Below, one piece after another: positions 12,401-34,800 of a stretch of 64,000 nt of DNA; within the stretch, counting starts at the first letter, position 1, and each line of letters begins with the position of its first letter. The notes beneath the pieces are model-generated. The model worked only from the letters and a program-made list of their open reading frames with translations. It was not told the DNA's origin and ran no database searches. Where the stretch lies: positions 21,559,046-21,623,045 of the forward strand of contig OY741273.1 in the NCBI GenBank assembly GCA_963514095.1, in the 5' to 3' direction. The position numbers were made by a program, and so were the translations under genes. The DNA comes from Eutrigla gurnardus. Taxonomy: Eukaryota; Chordata; Actinopteri; Perciformes; Triglidae.

Positions 12401-12958
12401 TTGCTAAAACATACAAGCCTCCATCAAAAAACAAAAAGACCTAAATCCATCAACTCAGAAGTGAACGTTGCCAAAGATCTGTTCAATACATTAGTGCTTG
12501 GTTGAGATTCAAGAGTGGATCATCATGGACAGTTATTATACAGTGAGTGGCATGGTGGGATGTGCATATCGTTTATGCAGGATAGGGTGGGGGGAGGGGA
12601 TAGGGGGGTCTAACCCTGGAAATAAGCACTTCACATTCAGTCATCAAATCAGCCACAGCTGAGACCAGCACCCCTGGGGGTCAAAGGCCCCCAACAAGTT
12701 CCTTCTGCAGACGCCCAGTCAGCTGGCCCTGTCAGTTCAAGTGCACGATTTGAAGGAAAGGGATTATCAAGGATCACGTCGGCCTATTGCTCCAAACCAC
12801 ATGAAGGCCTTTGGGTGTTTGCTATACTGATAAAAATGCCATTTTCGGACGAGATTGAATCCTAGAAAAAGTAAAGGGAGACAGTATAATGTACATAATC
12901 ACACAGCCGCGGCGCGACGCCTCCATCAGTCCGAGTTAGTCCGCGCCGAGCAGCCATG
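6421..12958. other. Intergenic DNA upstream of pax3 and downstream of the RING gene
   Basis: No coding sequence is supported here. The pax3-proximal part includes an E-box cluster (8221-8584) and balanced blocks such as 7960-8230. The middle (9,300-10,000) is AT-rich. A poly-G run lies near 11,091. The right part, below 12,959, is 3' of the RING gene on its strand and probably includes its 3'UTR. A reverse-strand AATAAA lies at about 10,880, but I cannot assign it. Confidence 0.6.
8221..8584. promoter_or_regulatory. E-box cluster upstream of pax3
   Basis: Five CAGGTG/CACCTG hexamers occur in 364 bp: 8221-8226, 8339-8344, 8359-8364, 8383-8388 and 8579-8584. This hexamer is bound by E proteins with myogenic bHLH partners and by Snail and ZEB repressors. 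The cluster lies about 2.4-2.7 kb upstream of the pax3 start. In mammals neural crest and hypaxial enhancers also lie upstream of Pax3 within a few kb. Function is inferred. Confidence 0.35.
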
Positions 12959-13729
12959 TCAGGCGTTTCTCCGGGAGTTGCTGGTGGCGGATGAGCGGCC
13001 CGTCTCGTGATCCGGTCTGTACTTGAGCCAGCAGATGAGCCACGTGACGACCACCGAGAACATGGCCAGGATGCTGGCGACCGACAGGCAAATGGGTCCC
13101 GCCGGCGAGGGCGGGATGCTGTGGCTGTGCACGAAGATCAGGCCCATGAAGAGCAACACCAGCATGGAGAGGAAGGAGAAGATCACGCACACGCAGCCGG
13201 TGGTCAGCGCCACCCGCTTGCAGCTCTGGCAGCTGTCGTAGCGCACCGAGTCCTGCGAGAGGGTCGTGGCGGTGGACACGGTGGTGGACGCGGTCGCCTG
13301 GCTGACGCTGGACGTCCCCGACGCCTCCTCGCGGCGGAGGGCGACGAGAGCCGGGTGCAGCGGGGGAGGGTACGGCGGCAGCGCGTCCTGGGGCAGCGGG
13401 TCCGAGTCGATGTAGAGCGGGAAGTCCTCCGTCACCTTGGTGTTGTTGGGCAGGTTCTGTATCCGGTAGTCCGGCACCGGGGTCCGGTGGCGGCAGACGG
13501 GGCAGCTGATGCGCCATGGCCGCTCCTCCCGGAGGTGAAGCGTGTTCAGGCACTCCTCGCAGAACGTGTGCAGGCACTCGAGGATCTTCGGAGCGCGGCG
13601 GTCAAGGTCGAAGTAATTGTAGCAGATCTTGCACTCGTACTCCTCGTAGGGGAACGCCGAGGAGGCCCCGCCGGGGGCCCCCGCTCCGCCGGACGCCAGG
13701 TCTACCTCTGCCATGTCATCTTTCGCCAT
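12959..13729 (-). CDS. RING finger E3 ubiquitin ligase-like membrane protein (RNF182/RNF183/RNF152-like)
   Basis: A single-exon 256-aa ORF begins MAKDDMAEVD. Residues 33-79 form a C3HC4 RING with Cys33, Cys36, Cys52, His54, Cys57, Cys60, Cys76 and Cys79 in canonical spacing, so it should bind two zincs and recruit an E2. A Pro-rich and then Ser/Thr-rich linker follows. Two hydrophobic helices lie at about 178-200 and 213-235, and there is a short basic tail. An N-terminal RING with two C-terminal membrane helices is the plan of the RNF152/RNF182/RNF183/RNF186/RNF223 group, which acts on ER, lysosomal and other internal membranes. I am not sure of the orthologue. RNF228 is possible, but I could not confirm it. 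The upstream region on this strand is GA-rich (about 13,780-14,120). Confidence 0.85.
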   Translation of the reverse strand: MAKDDMAEVDLASGGAGAPGGASSAFPYEEYECKICYNYFDLDRRAPKILECLHTFCEECLNTLHLREERPWRISCPVCRHRTPVPDYRIQNLPNNTKVTEDFPLYIDSDPLPQDALPPYPPPLHPALVALRREEASGTSSVSQATASTTVSTATTLSQDSVRYDSCQSCKRVALTTGCVCVIFSFLSMLVLLFMGLIFVHSHSIPPSPAGPICLSVASILAMFSVVVTWLICWLKYRPDHETGRSSATSNSRRNA

Positions 13730-15556
13730 TCACGTTTCTCCGGTGAACACAAAGGGAGCTGGCGGACAGATGCTGATGACGGCGCACGTCTCTCTCCTCC
13801 TCTCCCCCCCTCCTCCTCCTCCCTCCTCCCCGCTCACCCGAGCGCCATCATCCCCCGCAGACACTCGGCGTGGACGTGTTTTTAAATTGGTTTCATTTAT
13901 GAGCCGACCGCCATCGCGTCATTTACGGAGTCGAAACGATCGGGATTCCGGTTAAGTGTGGAGAGGAGGAGAGGGAGAGAGAAAAAAGCTCTCGATCCGC
14001 GCCTCGGCTGTGTGGGAATAGATGATGTAATGGCGGTGACTCCTCATCCTTCCTGAGAGTCCGAGCATCCCACAAAGAGAGAGGGAGGGGGGGAGAGAGA
14101 GAGGGAGGGGGGGAGACAGTGTCCTGAAAGACCCGTGAGGAGAGACTGTTGTTGTTCTCGTCGGTGTGGATTTACTCAGATAACGTTGGAAATGTCAGGA
14201 TGCGGTAATTTGGTCAACTGGGGGACTTTCCACAAAACAGCATCTAAACACACCATCATCACCATCAAACACACTGTGATTATTTTGGGGATTGAGTGGA
14301 ACAATGTGTTATTCTAAGATAATTTAATTTGATGAAGTCAGAAACATCATTTATTTCCTCATTTAGGTTCTAAATGTTGTAGAACCTTTACACTGTCAAA
14401 GAAACACACTATTAAAAAAAAAAACCTTACATTTCAATCAATCAAAAATCCCAGTTTCAATGCTGCTTCTGTTGCCTCCAAGTCTAGTCGTGTCCAAATC
14501 GCTAAATGAAGCGACAAGATAATTTACTCCAAACTGCACATGCACTTTCAACAGTGCATGCTTTCACGGGGAAAATGGCCACAAAAGGTCCCATTGAACG
14601 GTGTTCGAGTCATCTCCAAACCCAGAGGTTACTGTTCTTCAGTACGCCGTACAAGGTTATTTGATCTGAAGTGGACAGCCGTAAATCCTTAGGGTTTTAT
14701 TCATTCTATTTACATCTCTGAGGCCAAACTATCAAACGTGTTCTTCCAACCCATAAGTCCCGACGTGACATTTTTACAACGGGTCAAGGGGGGGGTCAAC
14801 CGTTCGATTGGTGTTACATGATGTTATTGAATGGTGGTAGTCATGCTGTTCATAAGACTTAAGCGATAGTGCCGACGTGACGAGTGAGTGAAGACGACAG
14901 TCCCCTGAAGAGGAGGAATACAGTTCTCAATTAAGGGGTCGTGAACTTTGACACGGTCCCCCTTTGTAGACACACATGAAGCCTCGTGAAACCCAGGAAA
15001 CTTGAAAGCTGATGTCTGGGAGACACAGTGGATCACTGAATCACTCCTCATTCTCAAATGGTCCAATTTGCAGAGTTTGTGGTGAGCTATGAATAAGAAA
15101 TCTGCATCTCCAGCGACCTCTTTAGAAATGACTGGACCTCTGTCAGCGAGAGACTGGCTCTGTATTAACGGAGCATTCAACATCCAAGTTCATCCATATG
15201 ACCACGGTGATGGGGATGAAGCTGCTGGTGATGGAGAATCATATTTGAGTAATGCAGTCTCTTGTGTAGGCCTGTTCTTTGGTTCTGGTCAGTTGTCATT
15301 TGTAATGTTATTGAATCCCACATCAGCCTGTTTATCATGAGCTTCCCACTCTCTCTCTCTCTTGCAACATGTTGCTTATGTCTCTCACCAATGCAAAGGT
15401 CGGACAGACTATACCTGTTCGGCTACCCTCTAGCCCCGCCCCCCCACTGTGGCCACACCTGACGCGCGCAGCAGCCGCACCTGCAACCTGCCGGGGCCAA
15501 CCCCGGAGATCACCCTCCATTGCACCTCTCCCGCACTCCCGTCTCGTTCGCCTGAC
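13730..15556. other. Divergent intergenic region between the RING gene and sgpp2
   Basis: The two genes point away from each other, so this 1.8-kb stretch holds both promoters. Next to the RING gene are CpG-containing DNA and polypurine runs (13,960-14,120). Next to sgpp2 there is a GC-box-like run CCCCGCCCCCCC at about 15,434-15,445 and CpG-rich sequence that is probably sgpp2 5'UTR. The middle (14,200-15,300) shows nothing I can support. Confidence 0.5.
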
Positions 15557-25865
<10,309 letters not shown>

Positions 25866-26542
25866 CATTACCATAAAACTGACGTTCAATGACCTTAACT
25901 TACTGAAAAAAAACCCCTCATATTTATTTGAATGTGTATCAAATTACATTTTTTTAACACGTTACCTATAAATGAAATGATTCCCCGGCGTGTAACTGAA
26001 ACAAAAGCAAATTAAATGTTTTGCTCACGTAGCGATGACGTTTTCTTTACGACTTCCCAGTTTGATAATTATTTAAGTTGCGTCATCAAGGCTGCAACAC
26101 CGTTATGGCAGAGAAGTGTAGTACAGAAGCAACATGCTCATAACCGACCAGGAAAATCCTGCCAAACCAGTTTAAACGGAACCTGGCTCATTGCTTTCAA
26201 TGACGCCCGTCTCTGTCCCCCAGGTCATACCACTTGGCGGTTAGAAGAGACCATCTGCTCCACCATGTTGGTCAGCTTACTGTGTGTTCAGGAGCGGTGC
26301 AGCAGTGAAAGAGTTAACCTCCCTTTGCTACAGTAGAGTTTGAAGGAATGCCGGAGCACCTGTCAGACTTCATTTACAAGACAGCGTGTTATCTGGCACA
26401 GAGCCCGTTCTTATGGGAAGCTGCAACACTTCCTGTGAGTCGACAGCGAGACGTCAGCATATACGGGCGAAGTCTGCGCTTGTCACCAGATGAGATGCAA
26501 AACAAAGGATTCAAAAGCTAGAAATTCAAAAGCAAGAATGGC
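25866..26542. other. 3' flank between convergent sgpp2 and the eef1b2 copy
   Basis: This is probably sgpp2 3'UTR followed by short intergenic DNA. I saw no clear AATAAA for sgpp2 in the first few hundred bases. There is no other feature. Confidence 0.5.
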
Positions 26543-26548
26543 TTTATT
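26543..26548 (-). terminator. Putative poly(A) signal of the eef1b2 copy
   Basis: AATAAA lies on the minus strand about 150 nt past the eef1b2-like stop codon, a distance like the short 3'UTR of EEF1B2 mRNA. No poly-A tract marking the end of a retrocopy follows, which suggests the insertion is old. Confidence 0.4.
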
Positions 26549-26694
26549 TGATGTCTGAATCATGTCTACCTCCTGAGGTTATTGTATTACATGGACGTTG
26601 GAATAGTGTGTTTCAGATGACATCGCCCATCTTAAGCCGAGACCAGCAGACATCAGATGGATCAGTACCATTCAGTACTCTGTGTCAGTATGAT

Positions 26695-27426
26695 TCAGAT
26701 CTTATTGAAGGCAGCCACATCCACAGACTGAACATATTCCTCAAAGGCGGTGATGGCTTCCTCCAGCAGATCCGTGCCCACTTTATCGTCCTCCACCACG
26801 CATCCTATCTGGAGCTTCTTGATGCCGTAGCCCACCGGGACCAGCTTGGACTGCCCCCATAGCAGCCCGTCCATGGCCACGCTGCGGACGCACTCCTCCA
26901 CCTTGGCCATGTCCGTCTCATCGTCCCAGGGCTTGACGTCGAGCAGGATGGAAGACTTGGCGATCAGGGCTGGCTTCTTGGACTTCTTGGCGGCGTAATC
27001 TGCGATGCGCTGCTCCTTGATCCGATCCGCCTCGGCTTTCTCGGCGTCGTCGTCTGAGCCAAATAGGTCAATATCGTCATCGTCGTCACAGGCGTCATTA
27101 GTGGTAGCTGGGAGGACGAACTGACACTTAGCTGGCGGCAGGCTGGCTCTTTCCCGCTGGAAGGACTTGATGTGGTTATACCAGCGCAGGAGGTGGCAGA
27201 GGGTGGAGGGGGGAGAGGAAGGGATGGCGTTGAACACTGCCGTGTCAGCCTGGGATGGCGCAAAGCCCTCTAAGTAGCTTTTATCTGCCAGAAAATCACT
27301 GAGAGCTTCAAGGCCAGCTGCTGCACTCACGTCACCGAACACAGTGTTTGTGGAAGTCGGGCCGGTGCACGGAGCCCGCGAGGGTTCCTCCTGCGTGGGA
27401 AACTTGTGCTTGATGACTTCCTGCAT
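26695..27426 (-). CDS. Intronless eef1b2-like retrogene (elongation factor 1-beta copy)
   Basis: EEF1B2 exchanges GDP for GTP on eEF1A. The frame from 27339 to the stop at 26695 (214 residues) aligns along EEF1B2 without an intron, although the parent gene is multi-exon. Features seen are the N-terminal GST-C-like region (FLADKSYLEGFAPSQAD, LRWYNHIKSF), the acidic CK2-site motif DDDDDIDLFGSDDD, the KKSKKPALIAKSSILLDVKP junction, and a complete exchange domain ending VDVAAFNKI with its C-terminal Lys. The linker after the N-domain is shortened. The expected initiator MGFGD reads TVFGD, so the normal ATG is gone. The frame stays open upstream to an ATG at 27426 and beyond, which would give a 243-aa protein with a new N-terminus. 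A plausible splice acceptor lies at 27,471. It could be an expressed retrogene or a young pseudogene; the clean frame favours the former. Confidence 0.7.
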   Translation of the reverse strand: MQEVIKHKFPTQEEPSRAPCTGPTSTNTVFGDVSAAAGLEALSDFLADKSYLEGFAPSQADTAVFNAIPSSPPSTLCHLLRWYNHIKSFQRERASLPPAKCQFVLPATTNDACDDDDDIDLFGSDDDAEKAEADRIKEQRIADYAAKKSKKPALIAKSSILLDVKPWDDETDMAKVEECVRSVAMDGLLWGQSKLVPVGYGIKKLQIGCVVEDDKVGTDLLEEAITAFEEYVQSVDVAAFNKI

Positions 27427-27829
27427 GGGGACGTCATGCGTGAGGGTGATCTCAGCACTGTGGCCACTGGAAGAACCAAGGCAACAAAGCAACACGTAAT
27501 GAGTCACTGGGTTTAATTGCCATGCACTAATCCCATGGCACAACTAACCTAAATGAGGACCAGGCATGCATGTTCAGGCCCACAGAGTGAAGCACGCTAT
27601 TCACACCAAAAAACACAATAACCTTGTTAATTCTTCTGCCTTTAGTAGAAACAGCCTCGTTACTGATACAAAACACAGTTGTTCCACATAATGACTGGTC
27701 CTTTAGTTTCCCCCAGGCACTTCATGCACACTTCAAAAGGCTGTAATCGTTTTAACAAATTTAAGCATCACAAATCCCTAAATGCTTATGTATTTTTTTG
27801 AGTATGGGTTTAGGTATAGGAAGGTGAAA

Positions 27830-28841
27830 TCACAGGAAGGGCTCGATGTCCATCTCCAGGGCCGAGCACGGCATGGTCAGCTCGAATCGGTTGATGACGT
27901 CTGGGTGGAGGACCCCGAGGCGCCCGACGCTCTTTCCACGGACGAAGATCTCTGCACAGCGACCGGGGAAGAAGGTGGCATCTAAGAGAAAAATAAAATA
28001 AAATAAAAACTATGAAACTGAAGTTACAGCATCAGCTTAAATTTTGATATAAAAATACCAAGAAATTGACTGTATCTTTTTGTATCCTGCCTATATTAAG
28101 AAGTGGATTATACACACACCTACACCTGGCACTGACTCTTCCTTCTCTTACTGAAGCCCATACCATCAAGGCACTTCATATCCAACAACATCTATCTATT
28201 TGTATCCCGACAAACTATTTCTACTAACATGCCATCTGTCGGATTGCTTCTTGGATCACGTCCCTACCACTATATAGTTGCAACACGCACACTTTAAAAT
28301 GTATTTGGGAGAAGCTTGCATTTCACTTTAAAGTGTTGGCGACACCCTTGGTGTCGAGCGTTCAGCTTAGCTGGCATCACATCATCACGTATGATCAACG
28401 GTGACTTTATCATACAGCGTGGGCGGTACTGCGCTGCCGTTTTTGTTCCTTGCTTTTCTCTTGATGCGTTCACCCACATTGGTTATTAATGATCAGCGGT
28501 TACCAGCGTTCATTACTTCTGATTCAGATCTGATGTTCCGGTTTGCACAGCAGTGTCGGGAGTGAAGGTCACTCCGGCCCTCGATGGTGAGACGAAAACA
28601 CGCTGCTCATTTGGGAGACGATCGCGGTGCTCGAATAACCGACGTGCAAACAGAGAGACGGACTTGTCAAGAGATTTAACAAGATACAGGGGTTGCCGTG
28701 ACAACAGCCCCACACACAGATACATGGCATTCTCCCATAGTGCACTGCTTCTTCCCACGCTGCCTTGCTAATGGGTTCCAGAGCCCACTGGTTAGATGTT
28801 CACTCATTACTATGGATGAAGGCACACAAATCTTTCAATCT

Positions 28842-28899
<58 letters not shown>

Positions 28900-31800
28900 C
28901 CCCTTCGTTTATTTCAGTCGCCTGTTCTGTCTGTTAGGTGTATTAGGGGAAAAAAAAAAATACAATAATTCGGTGGAATGTTCTTGCGTCGGTTCACACG
29001 TCATCTGAGCCAGATGCCATGGCAACTATATAAATAGCTCTGGTACATCTTAAATAACCAATCAGTCAATGAAAAACCCGCACTTGAGCCCGGCCACTTT
29101 CCGCCCACTCTCCTCTAACTTTCAGCAAAGCTCCCCACAGGAAGGAGAGTCAGACGGTTCGTCCACGTTTGCCATCATTTTGCCATTTAGACAACAGGAC
29201 ACAGGTTCTTACTGGAGCGACGAGGACCTGCAGTGAAACGAATGCCTCGTCCTGCAAATCAGTGACTTTCAGTGATGATTAATACGGCTTTTAGTGTTGA
29301 GCTTTGAGCTCTTGTTTGCGGTTTTTATGGGTTTGAAAGAATACATTTCTGTTGAGTATCATCACGATTAAAGAATGATTGCAGGTCTTGTTTACAGAGT
29401 TTCGTTTGTTATGTTCACGTCGTGCTAACCAAAGTAATTGAAGAGATATGAGAATGTGGCGACACTTCCAAAACGTCCTGAAGGGAAAACAACACGAGCA
29501 GACAGACGCCCGATAAAGAATAAGGGGGGAAATATTCTACAATTCTGTTATTTTCCACAAATCCTAAAGAACAAAACCAATGTGTTAGTCCACCCCTCAA
29601 TATATTCTGTCTTCCCCAGCGTGTCTGCTTGTCAGCCCCAAGCCTATTCACATCTACTATATCCATGTCATATATAATAAAATATTATGTTTCACTTCTT
29701 AAAATAAAAACAATGGCCCGGGCACTGAAGCTTTTAACAATGGTGCATCTGTTGGGGACTATTTTCAGATACAGATTAATACACATTTGTTGCTCTTGTA
29801 AGAATCCATAGCAGCAGGATGCTGTATGTGGGATCGAGTCAAAATAATCAGTGCGTTCATGGTAATGAAGAAACATGTGATCCAGTGCAACAGTGTGGCT
29901 CATTCATGTGCTTTTTATAGTCGTTTGTGGACAACAATGGAGCTCTATGGCACAGATCATATTTGTTAGTGGGATTACTTCAATTTGGGTTTGGGGTTTT
30001 TTTTTTGTTCACAATCATAAATGAATAACAGCAATTCATTTTGTGAGTGCAATCATTTTCGGCTGCAGCGGGCATCTCTAACAATCCACCGTACACTACC
30101 ACGTTGGTGAACATTGGTAGCTTTTAGCAGCTCAAGAGCCAGATTTTCCGCATCAAGAGCTGGTAGAGGCCAAAAACCCAGCTGAAACAAAAACAAACAA
30201 CATACAAATGATGTGTTTCTTTGTGGCCGCTGGATGTATAAATAAGCCGGTTTGCCATTTCAACTTTAAAATGTTATGACATGTTTAAGCCGTTTGTGCT
30301 GACAGCTCGATTCTGCTGCTTACAAGTGGCAAAAACCAATAGCAATTCCATCAAAACAAACATCATTACTAACGTAAAATGGACAAAAGAAGAGTCACGT
30401 GAAGGCGGTCTCGTTCCTAACAAAAGGGAGTGCGGGCCAAGATTCTGCATTGGACACAGTTGTTAAGTGAAACGCAGGCATCTGCCTCTTAAGTGGTTTC
30501 TTCCTCCACTTCTGATCCCCTGACTCGTTATTTCATCCCTTTTGCCCTGCTAAGTGGAGGAAACTCCGCTGACTTGTATTCCCTCGGCCCCTCGCTCTCC
30601 CCGTGCCGGGAGTGACGGTGAGTTAGCTGCGGTGCCGTTTCAGCCTGCTGACTGACACATCCTCAGGGTGCGTGTCTGAGTCAGGTGAGCTCTTAGGACT
30701 GGGTCATGACCTTGTAATGGGGTGAAGGACACGCTGACATATGTGTGTGTGTGTGGGGGGGAGGGGGCTAATGGCGCATGAATTGTTGAAAATAATAGCA
30801 GAGAAGACCGGCTGAGTGGGAGCGATGAGTCCAGTGTGCTCCTTTTATAAGTGTGGTTGTGTCTGCGCCTGTCAGATGGACAGTCTAAGCACCCGTGGGT
30901 GGGTGTTGTATGTGCCAGTCTCAGACTTGCTGCTCAGCACTGCAGTGGGTGACGTGACTCCCATGCACTCTCCCACACTGCAGACTTTACACGCTCTCAT
31001 ACCCTTTTCTTGCTTTCCCCCCCAGCCACGGCTCTCCCCCCCTCCTCCCCCCAGTCTCGTCTCATCCCTTCTTCCGCTCCCCTGTCAGCCTTCCCTTCTC
31101 CCCGCTGCCCTCATGCACTGATACTTGAGCCCATTGATTTGCAGCCTGAATGGGCCAACACAGTATATATCCTGCAGAGTGACCTTGGAGCATGCGACCG
31201 AGGGGAGAGGGTTGTGAGTGGAGAGGTAGGTAGGGCGGAGCTAGGGGGACAAAGTATGGGACAATTCAGGACTGAGCGAGGAACACAAAACCCAAATCAT
31301 GTTTGAGAGTCTCTGGGAAAATTGGAGCCAGAATGTCGACGGATTTGAGTGCAAAACAACAGGCTGGGAGTGATGATGCAGCACGACTTAGCGAGCCATC
31401 TCACTCACGGAGACTTGAGAGAGAAAACCTTTGAAGTGTGCACTCTTACTCAGATGTATTTCATCATTAGAGACGCAGCGGAGATGTCTGAAACGAGTTC
31501 TTGGCCCACAACTAGAGACACGAGTGCTGACGCGACTTTCATTGAGCGCAGTATTAAACCACCATCGACTGAACATGAGTTATTAGGGACGCAATCAGTT
31601 AGTGCGGAGCCCATGACCTACAGTACATCTTTTTAAAGTGATTGCCATTTTAAATGCGTTATGCAAACATTGTCAACAACGTGTTGTCACACACGTTCTA
31701 ACATAACCCTGTAAAGGCTATCTGTCCGGACTAAAACCTCATAAAACTCTAAAACTTAAACGTGATGTTCCACAACTGTGCTGGCCAGTTGGAAACCTTG

Positions 31801-34800
31801 AAAGCTGCAGAGATGACATCGCTTTTACTGGTAGCGTGGGTTCCTCCGAGAAGCAAGAGGGGAACATTGAGGCTTCATTACATGTGAGCTACAAGCAATG
31901 TCATATTTTAAATCAAAAATATAAAACAGAAAATATGGTTGCCATTTTTAGCCACCCTATATTTTGAGTAATTCAGATACTATGCAGTTATACGTGAAAA
32001 TGTGACATGCATATGTCATGTGTGTGTTGTACATGCTTGCATTATAATTTTCCAGCCAGCTCAAAGGACTTCCAAAATGCTCTGTGTTTTTCGTTCATCT
32101 GGTTCTTTGTCATTCGTTTGTGATGTTGACGGGTTATTTGAACTTTCCAACCCGCAGTCAAACGACTTCATATGCCTGCCGTCGTCTCTGAAACAGATGC
32201 CCGTGTGCACGCAAGTAAACGCACCACTGCAGCGTTGTCACGTGCATCGCTGTTCCGTTCCCGTTCTGACTGACAGCAATATTTAAATATCACAAATGCA
32301 ACAAATAGTCCGTTTGGCATCTCTATTTTTTATTCTTGGACTTTAATTCCAAGAAGAATCAGTTGCCAATTTGTCAAAATGGTTGCCAATAGCAACCTGG
32401 CATCCGTTACTGTTGGGCCCAAAACAGTCATTCATTTAAAAATTACAATTTTTTAAAAAATTTTAATTACAACCGAGACAATGTTTTCTGACAGAGATAG
32501 ATATTTGGAGGCGTGAAATAAAATCAAAGATATATTAACCAATAGGAATAAAATAAAAAATACATAAAATAGATATGAATCTCTTAGATGTTAAGAATGG
32601 TGACCGACATACATACTCAGCTGGACATTTTACAGTTAATATCAACTAAATCAGTCGCTGCTCTCTGGTGGAGAAACTATGTAATGGAAACACTTTTTCT
32701 TAATGAGCTCAAACCTCAAGCCTCTGTATACAATTCCTTGTTACTTATCAGCTGACATACACAGTGATACGATATATCTACAGTGAGCTAATATCGTCCA
32801 ATCGTAGCGTACAATACGATGAAGCAGAAATGCGTTAAGTACTTTAAAGCTTTGGAGCGCATCAGAACTATTTCATCAACCCAGAGAATGCAGAAATCAC
32901 AGGGATTTTCTCCTCCCTGGATAAATCCAGTCTCTAGCTCTTCAGTATATTCCTTTGGACCTAATTGTTATTTTCCCTCCCCCTCCCTCCTCTCAAGGCT
33001 TCTTACCGTCCGCAGCCTGAATGTGGTAGCCGTCCCCGCGGTCCGACTTCACCTCCAGCAGTTGCATGGCTCGGTCGAGCAGGCCGTGGATCACCTCGAA
33101 GCCCGGACTCTTGTTGTAGTACACGGCACAGAAACGCCGGCTGTTCCTCGCCCCGACGTCTGGTGGGTGGGATGAGGGAGAGGGAGTGTTAGGGAGATTA
33201 AGAGCAGTATACCAATGACTTTCTAAGAAAACAAGTCAACAGTCAGATATCTGCAAGCAAGTGTCAAGATATAATGAAAATGTATGCTTTTTTCTGTTTA
33301 TTTTTCTTACATTTTAAAAAGAATGATGACAGTGGCGAGGTTATAAATGATGTGTACTTACTTAATAATTACTTATAATTATGCACTACGGCTTTTATTG
33401 TGTCTCATTGCAATTGCTGTGTATCAAAGCGATCTGAGGGAGAAGGTATTAAACTCTATGATGAGCTCTAATTAGATTATAATGAGACACCTTGTTAGGA
33501 TTTCTCATAATTATATACATTAAGTCACTGGAAGCAACAATCGAACAGTTGGAATCTTGGTATCTAAAAGATGTTTGAGACATTACAAAACCCAACAAAA
33601 CAAAAAAGATCAGAGTAGAATTTGACCCGCTATTATTAGCTATCACTAGGCAACAAGTCAGGTACAGTTTGTGAAACGCAGGACGACATTATTTTACCTC
33701 CATCATGTCACTCATGCAGATGCTTACCTTTGGTCTCGTCCTTCAGCACCACATCAGATATCTCAAACAGTTTGAGGGGAAGGGGCATCTTCCTGTTGGC
33801 AGCGATGGTTTTCAGCAGGCCTGGCAGCAAGGTGGTGCGCGCCACCTGGTGGTGACAAACGGTGGGAACACTGATCACGGGTTCCATGAATGTCTTTCTT
33901 ATTAAATTAGTATTTTTCCTCATTTCTAAAAAACATCCTCCAGACTTTTAATGATTTTTTCGAACAAAAATTAACCAAAAGTATCAAAGAAGTACAACTT
34001 TCTCGATTCAATGTCAACATTTTCAGGCTTTCAAAGAAAAATATTATTGTAACTTTTCAAATTATGTATAATCTGAAAACATTACACAACAGTAGTTTGC
34101 ACTGCCGCTACAAATAAGGTTTCATTCTGTGCTAAAATTAATTAGTTTCCACTAGGCACACAGAAAATATTTATTTACCCAAGTATGAGCAATATGAAGA
34201 TCAATTACACAGAAGTGAAACTGCTCATCCTCTCCTGCTGAACTACAAATATATATTAGAGCCACAGGGCACAGGCCTTTAGATTACTCTCTTTACTCAC
34301 AACACATTCAGGTAAAAACCTTTTGGATCAACATCACTGGATCTCACTGTTTCTTTTTTAAACTAAATTGTGGATGGATAGACTTGTTTTTCTTTTTTTC
34401 ATTTAAAGCATTACTTTCTTTTAAGGCTAAGTCTCTAAATAAATTAATATCTATTTTTCTGTTTAAAAAATATTGCTGTTTTATTGAGACAATATCTTGT
34501 GATATTCTTCTTTACCTGGAATTCAGCTGTCTTGGGGTTGGAGATATGAACCGCCCTGGTCTCTGAAATCTTCTTCCCAAGCTTGTCTGCTATGTCTTCT
34601 TTGGAACACTACAGGAAAAGAGAGGGGGGCAAATTCCTTTGAGACATTTTCAAGTGAGACGATGTAACTTTTTGGCTGTAGCAGCAGAACCCCCGAGGGT
34701 GTGTTTTACTGCTTATGAACTCAGCTTTTCATTTATAAGAGGATGACTGTTATTTCCCCACTCCAAAGATGTGCATCTTTGTGTCTCTTTCTTACTAGGG

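Noticed and set aside
13007..13885. 292-aa plus-strand ORF over the RING gene
   Set aside because: It is an antisense shadow of GC-rich coding sequence with Arg/His/Ala-rich content and no domain.
15449..15556. Upstream in-frame ATG for sgpp2
   Set aside because: The conserved family N-terminus begins at 15557. The earlier stretch reads as GC-rich 5'UTR.
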